A stretch of DNA of 29,927 nt from JAFGED01 sp964551295. GTDB lineage: Bacteria > Chloroflexota > Anaerolineae > B4-G1. The notes under the pieces are model-generated. The model ran no database searches and was not told the DNA's origin. It saw only the letters and a program-made list of their open reading frames with translations. Numbering within the stretch: the stretch's first letter is position 1; every line of letters starts with the position of its first letter. Below, one piece after another: positions 7,060 through 14,981 of the stretch. Location: the NCBI GenBank assembly GCA_964551295.1, contig CAZKDJ010000031.1, forward strand, positions 1-29,927, in the 5' to 3' direction. The position numbers and the translations under genes were made by a program.

Positions 7060-8804
7060 TTGGACATCGCCAGCTTGATGATGCGGCCGCTCTCGTCGGC
7101 CGTTACCTTGATCACTTGGTGATGGGCCCAGTTATCCTCGCTGGGGATGTCCTTCTCCAGGATAAAGGCCCACTTCCCGGTGTGGTTCTTGGCCGCTTTG
7201 ACCGCGCTGCACGATAGGCCGCAGTGCTGATCGCAGTTGCCGTTGTAAGCTGCCAGCGGGGCGGCCCGCACCTTGGCCTGGGCCATGTACGGGAGATCTG
7301 TTTCGACCTGCCGCTTGATCGTGGCGATGACCTCCTCGGACACGCATCCTTTCTGGAACGCTCTCTGCTTCTGGCAGATGAGGGGCGGACAGGCGATTTT
7401 GCCTACGCCGTTGGCGCCGCCGTTGGCGCCGGCCTGCCTCTGCTGTACGCGTCCCTGGGGCGCGACCGAGAGCGTGGGGTCTCCGTATAGCACAAAGCTG
7501 ATCAGCGTCTTTTGATCCTCGCCATCCAGATAGCCCTGTCGCTCCTGCAGCTCTTTGGCCAGCCTGATCTTGGCCATCTTGAGCGCCTCGCCCACAGTTA
7601 GCCCCGCTTGTAGTCCTTCCCAAAAATGCCTGCTGACCAGGTCGGCCCCCACCAGCGGCGGCGCGATAGAGCCGTAGGATATCTTGGTCGAGCCGACCAG
7701 GGCCAGCGCCCGCGAGGCCAGGAACTGCAGGGCGATCGAACTTTCGGTGTCCTTGCCCAGGATGTTGGCCCCGTAGCAGGCCTCGGTAAAGACGACCGAG
7801 CTGGCGTGTTTCTCCGGACTCAGGTCCCGGGGGCGCAGGGCCACGGGGAAGAGCGGATAGTCCGCTGGGAACAGGGCGTCCGGTTGGCCGTACCAGTCCG
7901 CGCCGTCTTCGATGCCGTGCAGGTTAAAGTAGCTGAACTGCAAGCGCTCTGCGATGCCAAACTCCTCGTAGGCAAAGGGCGGCGACGTCCGCAACCGGCG
8001 GTTGTCGCCGATCACCTGGAACACGGTCCGTGAGGCTTTCCGCCAGACGCTGGCCGAGTATCCCAGGTTGTTTTCGTTTCCCTGGTTTGGTTCCTCTGAC
8101 CACAGCCTGTTGAAGAGATCGCTCAACGTCCCTTTGGGAGTGACCGGCTCCCGATGTCCCGCGATGGCGGTCTGAAGCTGCGTGTGCAGGAACTCGACCC
8201 CTTCGCCTGCTCCGTCGGGCATCCGCCCCACCGCGCGCTCCGGGATCAGATAGTTGGCGTCCCGCGATGTGTACGGGTTATCGGAGGGGACGTTGGTGTC
8301 CTGGTCGTCGATGGGGTTGGGCAGCAGGTGGAAGGGGATGATCCCATTGCCGCCGACGATGAGCAGATACGCGATCTCCTGCCCGCGTTCGTTCAGGCGG
8401 GCGTCCAGGTTGTCGATCAGCGTTTTGACTTGCCACGGATTGGCCGGGTCGACCGGCTTTGTCCCGTAGGGGGCCAGGGAGGCCTCGTCGTCCACGTAGA
8501 CGATGGCCGCTTGCAGGTTGGTGTGTGCCTCGACGGCCTGCTTGAGCTGGCGCAGGTCTTGATCCAGTTGCCTGAACCCCGACTGCCTGTATCTCCCGAT
8601 CAGACCCCCTTTGCTGGACACGATCAGGTACAGGGGCGCATTCTTTTGCATCTTGGGCGATCGTCCGTTGCTTGCTGCGAGCGAGTCGATCAGGCGATCC
8701 AGTTCGCCTTGGATGTCCTCCGCCGCCTGGGCTGCCGCGCTGACCGGGCGCGCTTCGCCGACGGGCGTTGGGTAGAGCAACCGGGATTCGTTGAACACTG
8801 CCAT
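7056..8804 (-). CDS. C25 (gingipain/caspase-fold) cysteine protease with extra C-terminal domain
   Basis: The protein has 582 residues. The order of signatures fits peptidase family C25, clan CD: LLIVGGNGIIPF (147-158), DNPYTSRDANYLIPERAVGRM (about 175-195, the gingipain-type segment ending AVGR-P), YFNLHG with catalytic His296, VVFTEACYGA with catalytic Cys343, and FVLYGDPTLS (437-446). There is no signal peptide, so unlike secreted gingipains this should act in the cytoplasm, as caspase-like bacterial effectors do. Residues about 465-540 are Cys-rich (C472, C477, C487, C524, C528, C532). The final about 95 residues are homologous to the 84-residue protein downstream. It follows the NTPase-TPR gene by 15 bases, with AGGAGG overlapping that gene's stop and an 11-base spacer. 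The context suggests it is the effector switched on by the NTPase-TPR protein. Its cleavage specificity cannot be read from the sequence. Confidence 0.85.
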   Translation of the reverse strand: MAVFNESRLLYPTPVGEARPVSAAAQAAEDIQGELDRLIDSLAASNGRSPKMQKNAPLYLIVSSKGGLIGRYRQSGFRQLDQDLRQLKQAVEAHTNLQAAIVYVDDEASLAPYGTKPVDPANPWQVKTLIDNLDARLNERGQEIAYLLIVGGNGIIPFHLLPNPIDDQDTNVPSDNPYTSRDANYLIPERAVGRMPDGAGEGVEFLHTQLQTAIAGHREPVTPKGTLSDLFNRLWSEEPNQGNENNLGYSASVWRKASRTVFQVIGDNRRLRTSPPFAYEEFGIAERLQFSYFNLHGIEDGADWYGQPDALFPADYPLFPVALRPRDLSPEKHASSVVFTEACYGANILGKDTESSIALQFLASRALALVGSTKISYGSIAPPLVGADLVSRHFWEGLQAGLTVGEALKMAKIRLAKELQERQGYLDGEDQKTLISFVLYGDPTLSVAPQGRVQQRQAGANGGANGVGKIACPPLICQKQRAFQKGCVSEEVIATIKRQVETDLPYMAQAKVRAAPLAAYNGNCDQHCGLSCSAVKAAKNHTGKWAFILEKDIPSEDNWAHHQVIKVTADESGRIIKLAMSK

Positions 8805-8819
8805 CGTGTGGTATGCCTC

Positions 8820-11800
8820 CTAACTATCCGCGCGCTGCTGCTGCAGGAAGGACACGGCGCTGACCGCCGCCCACTGCTTGTAGGCGTCGGGGTCGCTGGG
8901 ACACAGCTCGATCGCCTTGCGGAACATCGCCGCGCCTTCGGTATATTGCTTCAACTGCTTGTACACCACGCCGGCGTTGTAGTAATAACCCGCCTTGTCG
9001 GGGTCTCGCTTGGTGGCCTCCAGGTAGGCCTTGAGCGCCGCGTCGTATTGATCGCGCAGTTCGTACGATTGACCCAGCTCGTGGTAGCCGATCGCGTTCT
9101 CGGGCTGGAGCTTGATCATGCGCTTGAAGTGGGCGATGGCCTTGTCCAGGTGGCCGAGCTGTCGACACAGCCGGCCGATCTGGCCGTGATGCGCGGCCTT
9201 GTGCGGCGCGACCACGATCGCCTGTTCGTAGGCCTGCAGGGCCTCGTCGTATCGCTGCTGGGCCGCGTATACGTCCCCCAGTTGGCTGTACGCCTCCGTC
9301 ATCTGTGGATCCAGCTCGATGGCGCGTTCCAGGCGCGCAATGGCCTGCTTGTGCTGGGCCATTTTCTTGCGGATCACGCCGAGCCTGTAATGGTAGGTGG
9401 CGTTGTCCGGGTCCAGGTCCAGGGCCTTTTGGTAGGCCTCCAGCGCCTTGGCCCACCGCTTTTCCGCGGCGTGTAGATTGCCCAGGTGTTCGTAGGCCGG
9501 GGTATAGTCGCCCGCCAGCGCGATGGCTGCGTTGAACTTGGCCAACGCGCCGTCGGCGTCGCCGGATGCAGCGGCCACGTTGCCTAGACTGAGCAGGTAG
9601 GCCGGTTCCCTGGGGGCCAGTTTGGCCGCTTTCTGATAGGCGGCCAGGGCCTGCTTGTGCTGTCCCTGCCGCCTCAGGGTATCGCCCAGGTCCGAGTGCC
9701 ACTGGGGGTTGTTCGGCTGCATGTGGATCGCCTTTTGCAGCAGGATGGCGGCCTGTTTGTCGTTCCCCTTGGCGGCGTAGGCCAGCGCCGCGTTGTGCAG
9801 GTATTGGGGCTCCTCGGGTGCCAGCTCCGCGGCGTGCAGGTAGCGCTCCAATGCCAGGTGGCTGCGCCCTTGTCTCGTGTAGATATCTCCCAGGGTGTTG
9901 TGCCACAGGGCGACGCCCGGGTTCAGCTCCGTGGCTTTGCCGAGCGCGCTGGCGGCCTGGTGAGTCTTCCCGGCGTCGCGCAGCATCACCCCGAGTTGGT
10001 AGTGGTACAGCGCCTCCGTGGGGCCCAAGCGCACGGCTTTTTCCAGGGCGCTTATCGCCTCGGTAGTTTGCCCGGCCTGTTTGTGGCTCAGGGCTAATTC
10101 GTACTGGGTCTCGGCCGCGTCGGGAGCCAGGCTCTCTGCCACGCGCAGCTCGCGGATGCTGTCCTGGGGCCGTTCCATCAGCCGGTAGGCCGTCCCCAGT
10201 GCGCGGTGGTGGGAGGTCGTGCGCGGCGAGCCCTCCACGGCTTGCCGCAACTGGGCCAGGGCCTCGATGTGTTTGCCGTTCAGGGTCAGCAGTATCCCCA
10301 GTTCCGCGCGCGCCTCGAGCGAGTCCTCCCCCAGCGAGATGGCTCGCTTTAGAGCGGAGATCGCCTTCTCATAGTCCGCTACCGAGGGCGTTGGGGTAGG
10401 CACGCCGGCCTGCCACAGCGTCCACGCGTGCAGCCCGATCCGGCGACAGATGGCACCGAGCCGCAGCAGGTAGCGGCCCGTGTCGGGCGCCAGTTCTGCG
10501 GCCTGGGCGTACTCGGAGCGCGCCCGTTCAAAGTTGCCCTGTGCCTCATAGATGGCACCCAGTTGCCCGTGTATCTCTGCGTCTGATCCATCCAGGGCCA
10601 GCGCCTCGGTCAAGACGTCCGTCGCCTCGTCGTGCCGTCCCAGCCTGCATAGGGCTTTGCCCAAGGCCCGGAGGTAGGGCGGCTCGTCCGGCTCGAGCTC
10701 GGCCGCCTGCTGGTACTCGTCCAGCGCCTTTTCCCAGTGCCCACGGGCCTCGTAGATGGTGCCCAGCGCATAGCGGGCCTCGGCGTCGGCCCAATTTAGA
10801 CAGATGGCCTTTCTCAGGGATTTGATCGCCCCGTCGTCGTCGCCCAACTTGTGGGATGTCAGGCCTGCGTCGCGATGATATGCCGCCTCTTCCGGTTGCA
10901 GAAGGGCGGCCTTCTCATAGGCGGCCAGGGCCTCGGCGTGCTGGCCCATCTGCTCGCGCGCTCGGCCCAGGGCGTGCCAGGTCTGGGCATCGCTCGGCTC
11001 CAGGGTCGTCGCCCGCTGTAGGGCCTTGGTGGCTTGTTGGGGCTGTCCCAGTTGATGGTGCATCAGGCTGACCTGGCGATGGTAGGCCGCGCGGTTGGGG
11101 TCGAGAGCTGCCGCCCGTTGATATTCGGCCAGCGCTTCTTGGTGGCGTCCTTGGTCTTGGTAGATGAGGCCTAGTTGGTGGTGTGCGCGAGGTTCGTTGG
11201 GATCCAATGTGATGGCCTTGTCCAGCGCGCGGATGGCCTGGCCTTGTTTGTCCAGCTCGCGCAGCGCCTCGGCCAGGCCCAGGTGGTAGGACGCTTGATC
11301 GGGCGCTAGGCCGATCGCTTGTTCGTATTCCAGCACGGCCTTTTGCTGCAGGTTCAGTGCCTGGTAGACCCGGCCCATCTCGTAATGAGCCTGGGCATCG
11401 TCGGGCTGGAGGTCGATAGCCGCCTGCAGGAATTCCAAAGCACTCTTGGGTTCGCCCAACTGACGCAGCAAGGCGCCCGCCTGGCGGTGGTAGGTGGGGT
11501 CGCCGGGGGCCAGCTCGGCGGCCTTCCGGTATTGGGCCAGGGCCTGCTCGTGCTCGCCCCGATCCTCGGCAATCTGGCCCAGTTGGGCCAGGATAGCGGC
11601 GTCGCCAGGGGCGAGCTCCAGGGCGCGCCGCGTCTCTGCCTGGGCCTCGTCTAGCCGCCCCAGGTGGTATGCGGCCAGGCCGGTCTTGGCGTGGTAGGCG
11701 GGCTGCCGCGGGTCGATGCGTGCGCTGTGCCGATGGGCTTCCAGGGCCTGCGTGTACCTGCCCAGCTTGGCGTATGCCTGGCCCAGATTGTAGTGCACCA

Positions 11801-14645
11801 CCGGGTCGCGGGGCGCCAAATCGCGCGCTCGTTCCAGTAGTGCCAGCGCCTCTTCGTGACGGCCCAGCTTCTGGCACACGACGCCCACCCGCAGGCCGTG
11901 CTGCGCTGTTCTTGGCTCCAACTCGGCTGCCTTCCGGTAGGCAACCAGCGCCTTCTCGTAGGCTTTCTGCTTCTCATAGACCCGGCCCTGCTGGTGGTAG
12001 GCGTCGGCATAGTCGGGTTTCAACGCGACGGCGTGCTGGAGTGTCTCCAGGGCGCTGTCGTGGTCGTCGGTCTGCTCGTACGCTACGCCCAGGTCGCGAT
12101 AGTAGTGAGCGCGTTCGGGCTCCAGGGCGCAGGCCAGGAGATAGGCGTCGAGGGCGCGCTTGGGCCGGCCCAGGGCCTCGTGGACTGTCCCCATCTGGTT
12201 GTGCGCGTCGGCGTGGCCGGGGGCCAGGGCGGCGGCCCGCCGCAGCGCGGCCAGCGCGTCGTCGTACTCGCCGAGGTGATACAGGGCGCGTCCCAGCGTG
12301 CAGTGGTACTCGGCCTCGTCGGGTTCGAGGGCCAGCGCCCGGCGGCATGCCTCCAGCGCCTCGGCGTGTTTCCCCTGCGCGTCCAGCGCCCGGGCCAGGT
12401 CGCCGTGCCACCCGGCCTGGTCGGGCGCCAGTGACACGGCGTGGCGCAGATAGCGGACGGCGTCGTCGATCCGTCCCCCGCGCAGGCAGCCTGCGCCAAG
12501 ATGGTGGTTGTAGGCCGCGCTCTCCGGATCGAGCGTCACGGCCTGCTCGTATGCCTGGCAGGTCTCATCCCATTGCTCCATGCGCGCATAGATAGCGCCC
12601 AGTTCGTCGTGCCAGGCGGCCCGGTCGGGTTGCCGTGTAAGGGCTTGGCGTAGGTGGGCGGCGGCTCGTTCGTATTGCCCCTGCTTTGCCAACACGGCGC
12701 CGGCATCTCGATACAGTGATCCGTCATTGGGTGCCAATTCGACGGCCCGCTCGAGGGTGGCCAGCGCCTCGTTGTACCGCTGCTGCTTTTTATATGCGTG
12801 GGCGATTTCCTGGTGTATCGCGGCCTGATTGGGATTTTGTGCCTTTGCCTGCTTGAGCTTCTTCAGCGCCTCGACGTGACGTCCCAGCCGGTTTAGCGCG
12901 GCCCCGGATTGGTAGAGGTAGCTTGCCGTTTTGGGTTGCCTGCTCAGCGCCTGTTCGAACGCCTCTAAAGCCTTCGCGTAGTCGCCTTGCCGTTGTAGGG
13001 TCAGGCCCAGCTCGTTGTAGATCTCGGCATAGAGGCGGTCGGCCTCCTGGAGTGCGCTCTGTAGTTCAGCGATGGCCTCGCTATCCCGCTCCAGTTCCCG
13101 GTGGATGACGCCCAGGTTATGGTGCTGGACGACCTTGCCGGGCTGCCAGTCCTTGGCAGATGGTACAGCGTCGGGCGTCGGACGGCGATAGATGGGGGTC
13201 AGCGCGCCGTCAGGGTGTTCGGCGGCCAGGGCCTCGAAGGCGATCGCGGCGGCCACCTTTGCTCCCAGCTCCTTCAGCGCAACGCCCAGTTGGTAGATGG
13301 CGGTCCCGGGCAGGTGCGTCCTTACCAGGCGCTTGACCTGCTCCTGCAACTCTTGCGGCCATTCGTTGCCCGCCAGGCAGCGCGCGGTCAGGCGGATCGC
13401 CTCGTAGCCAGCTTGGACGTCCAGCAGCCGCCGGATTAACCCCAGGCGGTTGGACGTCAGGCCGTAGAGCTGGATGAGTGGGCCGGCCCATTTTTCCTGG
13501 ACGAGTTGGCTCAGGTCGAGGCCTTTGTCCAGATCTCGATCGAGCGCCAGTGCGGCGAAAAGCTCCTGCACCAGCGAGTGGACGAAGCGCGCCCGCTTGC
13601 CGTCGTCCGTCAGGGTCAATATGCCGCTGTCCAGGCCGTCTTCGATGCGGCAGCCTGCCTCGGCGATGATCTCGGCACAGTTCTGACGTTCCATCGCGCG
13701 GGCCTGCACCTTCTGCAGGGCGAAGGCCAGGTTGACCAATCCGCGTCCCTTGACCTCCAGCCACTGCTCGACCTGGCTCGTCTCCGCCAGGTTCAGCGCG
13801 GCTCGCAGTCCCTCCTTGACGACGCTGCAGCGGCTCCACCAGGAAGCCGCGCCGTCGCCGGACGCGGCCAGCTTGGCGATGGCCTCGAGAAAGAGCGGTA
13901 TGCGCGCCAGGTCCCACAGATCGCCGTCCTTTCTCAGGTCGCGGTTCAGCGCGGCTGCTGTCTCCTCCGGTGCGCGTTGGCGCAAAAAACGCCCGATCGC
14001 GCGGTCATCCAGCGCGAGGATGTGCAGGTCGGGGATGTGGCCCAGCCAGGGCCGGTGGACGGGCAGGTTCTGGGTGCGGCAGGCGATGATCACCTTGGCC
14101 GCGGGATGTTCCTGGACGCAGGCTCCCAGCCACGCCTTGAGCGTCTCCAAGTGGTGGATGTCCGAGATGCGGTCCAGGTTGTCCAGCAACAGGAACGGCG
14201 TCCGCTGGCTCAGGATGGCCTTGAGCGCGGCTCTGCTGGCCACGGGTTGATAGCGCCTCAGGGCATCCAGCAGCAGTCCGTCCAGTTCTTTGCCGTTCCG
14301 CAGCGGCGACAGATCGATGAGAAACGGAATAGGCGCTCCGTTGGTGGACGAGAGGGCTTCTTCGGCGCATCGCTGGGCCAGGCACTGTAGAAGTGTGGAC
14401 TTGCCTGTCCCCAGATGGCCGTGGACCACCGCCTTGTCGAGCGCCTGTGCGGCTTCCAGCGCATCCTTCGGGCGCTTGTATGCCTCTGTCCGCACCTTGA
14501 GGTCCGCGTAGTGCGCGCTGATTTCGGCCAGGCACGTGTCATCCCGCAACCCCTGCAGGTACTGCCGCAGGAGTGATTGATCGGTGGCGTGGGGAGAGCG
14601 GGCTACTGGACTGCTGGTGTTGTTGTGCGCCCGATTCCTGACCAT
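8820..14645 (-). CDS. giant STAND-type NTPase (NACHT-like) with about 41 TPR repeats
   Basis: The product has 1941 residues. A P-loop NTPase occupies about 55-300: Walker A GHLGTGKST (76-84), Walker B FLLLDNLDRI (151-160, Asp155), sensor-1 IIACRT (186-191) and ARIPLFL (247-253), which fits the winged-helix motif of NACHT/STAND proteins. A helical linker follows. From about residue 515 to near the end there are roughly 41 tetratricopeptide repeats of the regular 34-residue kind (A-YH-LG-Y--G--EAL--Y-KA--L-P). One insertion rich in Thr/Pro (about residues 1410-1425) interrupts the array. STAND proteins sit as inactive monomers and oligomerise on ligand binding by the repeat domain. This one has no effector domain of its own, so the C25 protease downstream and the two-TM protein upstream are the likely outputs. 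AAGGAGG overlaps the previous gene's TAA. The near-perfect repeat periodicity suggests recent array growth. Confidence 0.88.
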   Translation of the reverse strand: MVRNRAHNNTSSPVARSPHATDQSLLRQYLQGLRDDTCLAEISAHYADLKVRTEAYKRPKDALEAAQALDKAVVHGHLGTGKSTLLQCLAQRCAEEALSSTNGAPIPFLIDLSPLRNGKELDGLLLDALRRYQPVASRAALKAILSQRTPFLLLDNLDRISDIHHLETLKAWLGACVQEHPAAKVIIACRTQNLPVHRPWLGHIPDLHILALDDRAIGRFLRQRAPEETAAALNRDLRKDGDLWDLARIPLFLEAIAKLAASGDGAASWWSRCSVVKEGLRAALNLAETSQVEQWLEVKGRGLVNLAFALQKVQARAMERQNCAEIIAEAGCRIEDGLDSGILTLTDDGKRARFVHSLVQELFAALALDRDLDKGLDLSQLVQEKWAGPLIQLYGLTSNRLGLIRRLLDVQAGYEAIRLTARCLAGNEWPQELQEQVKRLVRTHLPGTAIYQLGVALKELGAKVAAAIAFEALAAEHPDGALTPIYRRPTPDAVPSAKDWQPGKVVQHHNLGVIHRELERDSEAIAELQSALQEADRLYAEIYNELGLTLQRQGDYAKALEAFEQALSRQPKTASYLYQSGAALNRLGRHVEALKKLKQAKAQNPNQAAIHQEIAHAYKKQQRYNEALATLERAVELAPNDGSLYRDAGAVLAKQGQYERAAAHLRQALTRQPDRAAWHDELGAIYARMEQWDETCQAYEQAVTLDPESAAYNHHLGAGCLRGGRIDDAVRYLRHAVSLAPDQAGWHGDLARALDAQGKHAEALEACRRALALEPDEAEYHCTLGRALYHLGEYDDALAALRRAAALAPGHADAHNQMGTVHEALGRPKRALDAYLLACALEPERAHYYRDLGVAYEQTDDHDSALETLQHAVALKPDYADAYHQQGRVYEKQKAYEKALVAYRKAAELEPRTAQHGLRVGVVCQKLGRHEEALALLERARDLAPRDPVVHYNLGQAYAKLGRYTQALEAHRHSARIDPRQPAYHAKTGLAAYHLGRLDEAQAETRRALELAPGDAAILAQLGQIAEDRGEHEQALAQYRKAAELAPGDPTYHRQAGALLRQLGEPKSALEFLQAAIDLQPDDAQAHYEMGRVYQALNLQQKAVLEYEQAIGLAPDQASYHLGLAEALRELDKQGQAIRALDKAITLDPNEPRAHHQLGLIYQDQGRHQEALAEYQRAAALDPNRAAYHRQVSLMHHQLGQPQQATKALQRATTLEPSDAQTWHALGRAREQMGQHAEALAAYEKAALLQPEEAAYHRDAGLTSHKLGDDDGAIKSLRKAICLNWADAEARYALGTIYEARGHWEKALDEYQQAAELEPDEPPYLRALGKALCRLGRHDEATDVLTEALALDGSDAEIHGQLGAIYEAQGNFERARSEYAQAAELAPDTGRYLLRLGAICRRIGLHAWTLWQAGVPTPTPSVADYEKAISALKRAISLGEDSLEARAELGILLTLNGKHIEALAQLRQAVEGSPRTTSHHRALGTAYRLMERPQDSIRELRVAESLAPDAAETQYELALSHKQAGQTTEAISALEKAVRLGPTEALYHYQLGVMLRDAGKTHQAASALGKATELNPGVALWHNTLGDIYTRQGRSHLALERYLHAAELAPEEPQYLHNAALAYAAKGNDKQAAILLQKAIHMQPNNPQWHSDLGDTLRRQGQHKQALAAYQKAAKLAPREPAYLLSLGNVAAASGDADGALAKFNAAIALAGDYTPAYEHLGNLHAAEKRWAKALEAYQKALDLDPDNATYHYRLGVIRKKMAQHKQAIARLERAIELDPQMTEAYSQLGDVYAAQQRYDEALQAYEQAIVVAPHKAAHHGQIGRLCRQLGHLDKAIAHFKRMIKLQPENAIGYHELGQSYELRDQYDAALKAYLEATKRDPDKAGYYYNAGVVYKQLKQYTEGAAMFRKAIELCPSDPDAYKQWAAVSAVSFLQQQRADS

Positions 14646-14654
14646 GGTTCCTCC

Positions 14655-14975
14655 TTAGACGGTCGAGAGCATCCAGAAAGCTGCCAGACAGAGCGTCACT
14701 CCCGATAGGCAAAGAAACACGCCGACGCCGACGGACGTGCGGACGAGCTGGTTGATGGCCGTGACCAGCCCGGCCATGGACTCGATGAGGGGGGCCACAC
14801 CCACGTTGGTGATGGCCTTGCTGCTGATCCTGGCCGATTGGGTCGAGATGCTCTTTAGCACCTGCTGGTACCGCCGGGCTAGGATGGCCCACAGCCCGGC
14901 TATGCACGAGCTGATGCCGAGCACGAATAGACATGCGGCCATCGTGACTTTGAGGTTAATTATCGTCGCTTCCAT
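14655..14975 (-). CDS. 106-residue two-transmembrane protein
   Basis: The protein has two clear membrane helices (about 8-31 and 82-104). They flank a roughly 50-residue amphipathic, mostly polar middle (RRYQQVLKSISTQSARISS and following) that could form a helical hairpin or oligomer interface. There are no enzyme motifs and I recognise no family. The ATG lies six bases beyond the histidine kinase stop and has AAAGGTG upstream. Its own stop overlaps the ribosome binding site of the NTPase-TPR gene, so the three are translated as a unit. By position it could anchor the NTPase at the membrane, be a pore-forming effector activated by the protease, or be a partner of the kinase. The sequence does not decide between these. 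Confidence 0.75.
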   Translation of the reverse strand: MEATIINLKVTMAACLFVLGISSCIAGLWAILARRYQQVLKSISTQSARISSKAITNVGVAPLIESMAGLVTAINQLVRTSVGVGVFLCLSGVTLCLAAFWMLSTV

Positions 14976-14981
14976 CGTTTT

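Noticed and set aside
5185..7122. 645-codon plus-strand frame opposite ftsZ and mraZ
   Set aside because: It is the antisense shadow of well-supported genes, caused by high-GC codon bias.
7015..7140. MraZ autoregulatory TGGG boxes upstream of mraZ
   Set aside because: No regularly spaced TGGG repeats are present on the minus strand here; only the dispersed palindrome is seen.
8820..13200. Repetitive structure as a possible CRISPR or tandem DNA repeat array
   Set aside because: The periodicity is 102 bases (34 codons) of diverged TPR coding sequence; there are no identical repeats with unique spacers.
8154..14511. Many long plus-strand frames opposite the TPR gene (for example 8154-9476 and 11669-12595)
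   Set aside because: They mirror the 102-base TPR periodicity and have no family signature; the minus-strand frame has clear TPR and NTPase motifs.
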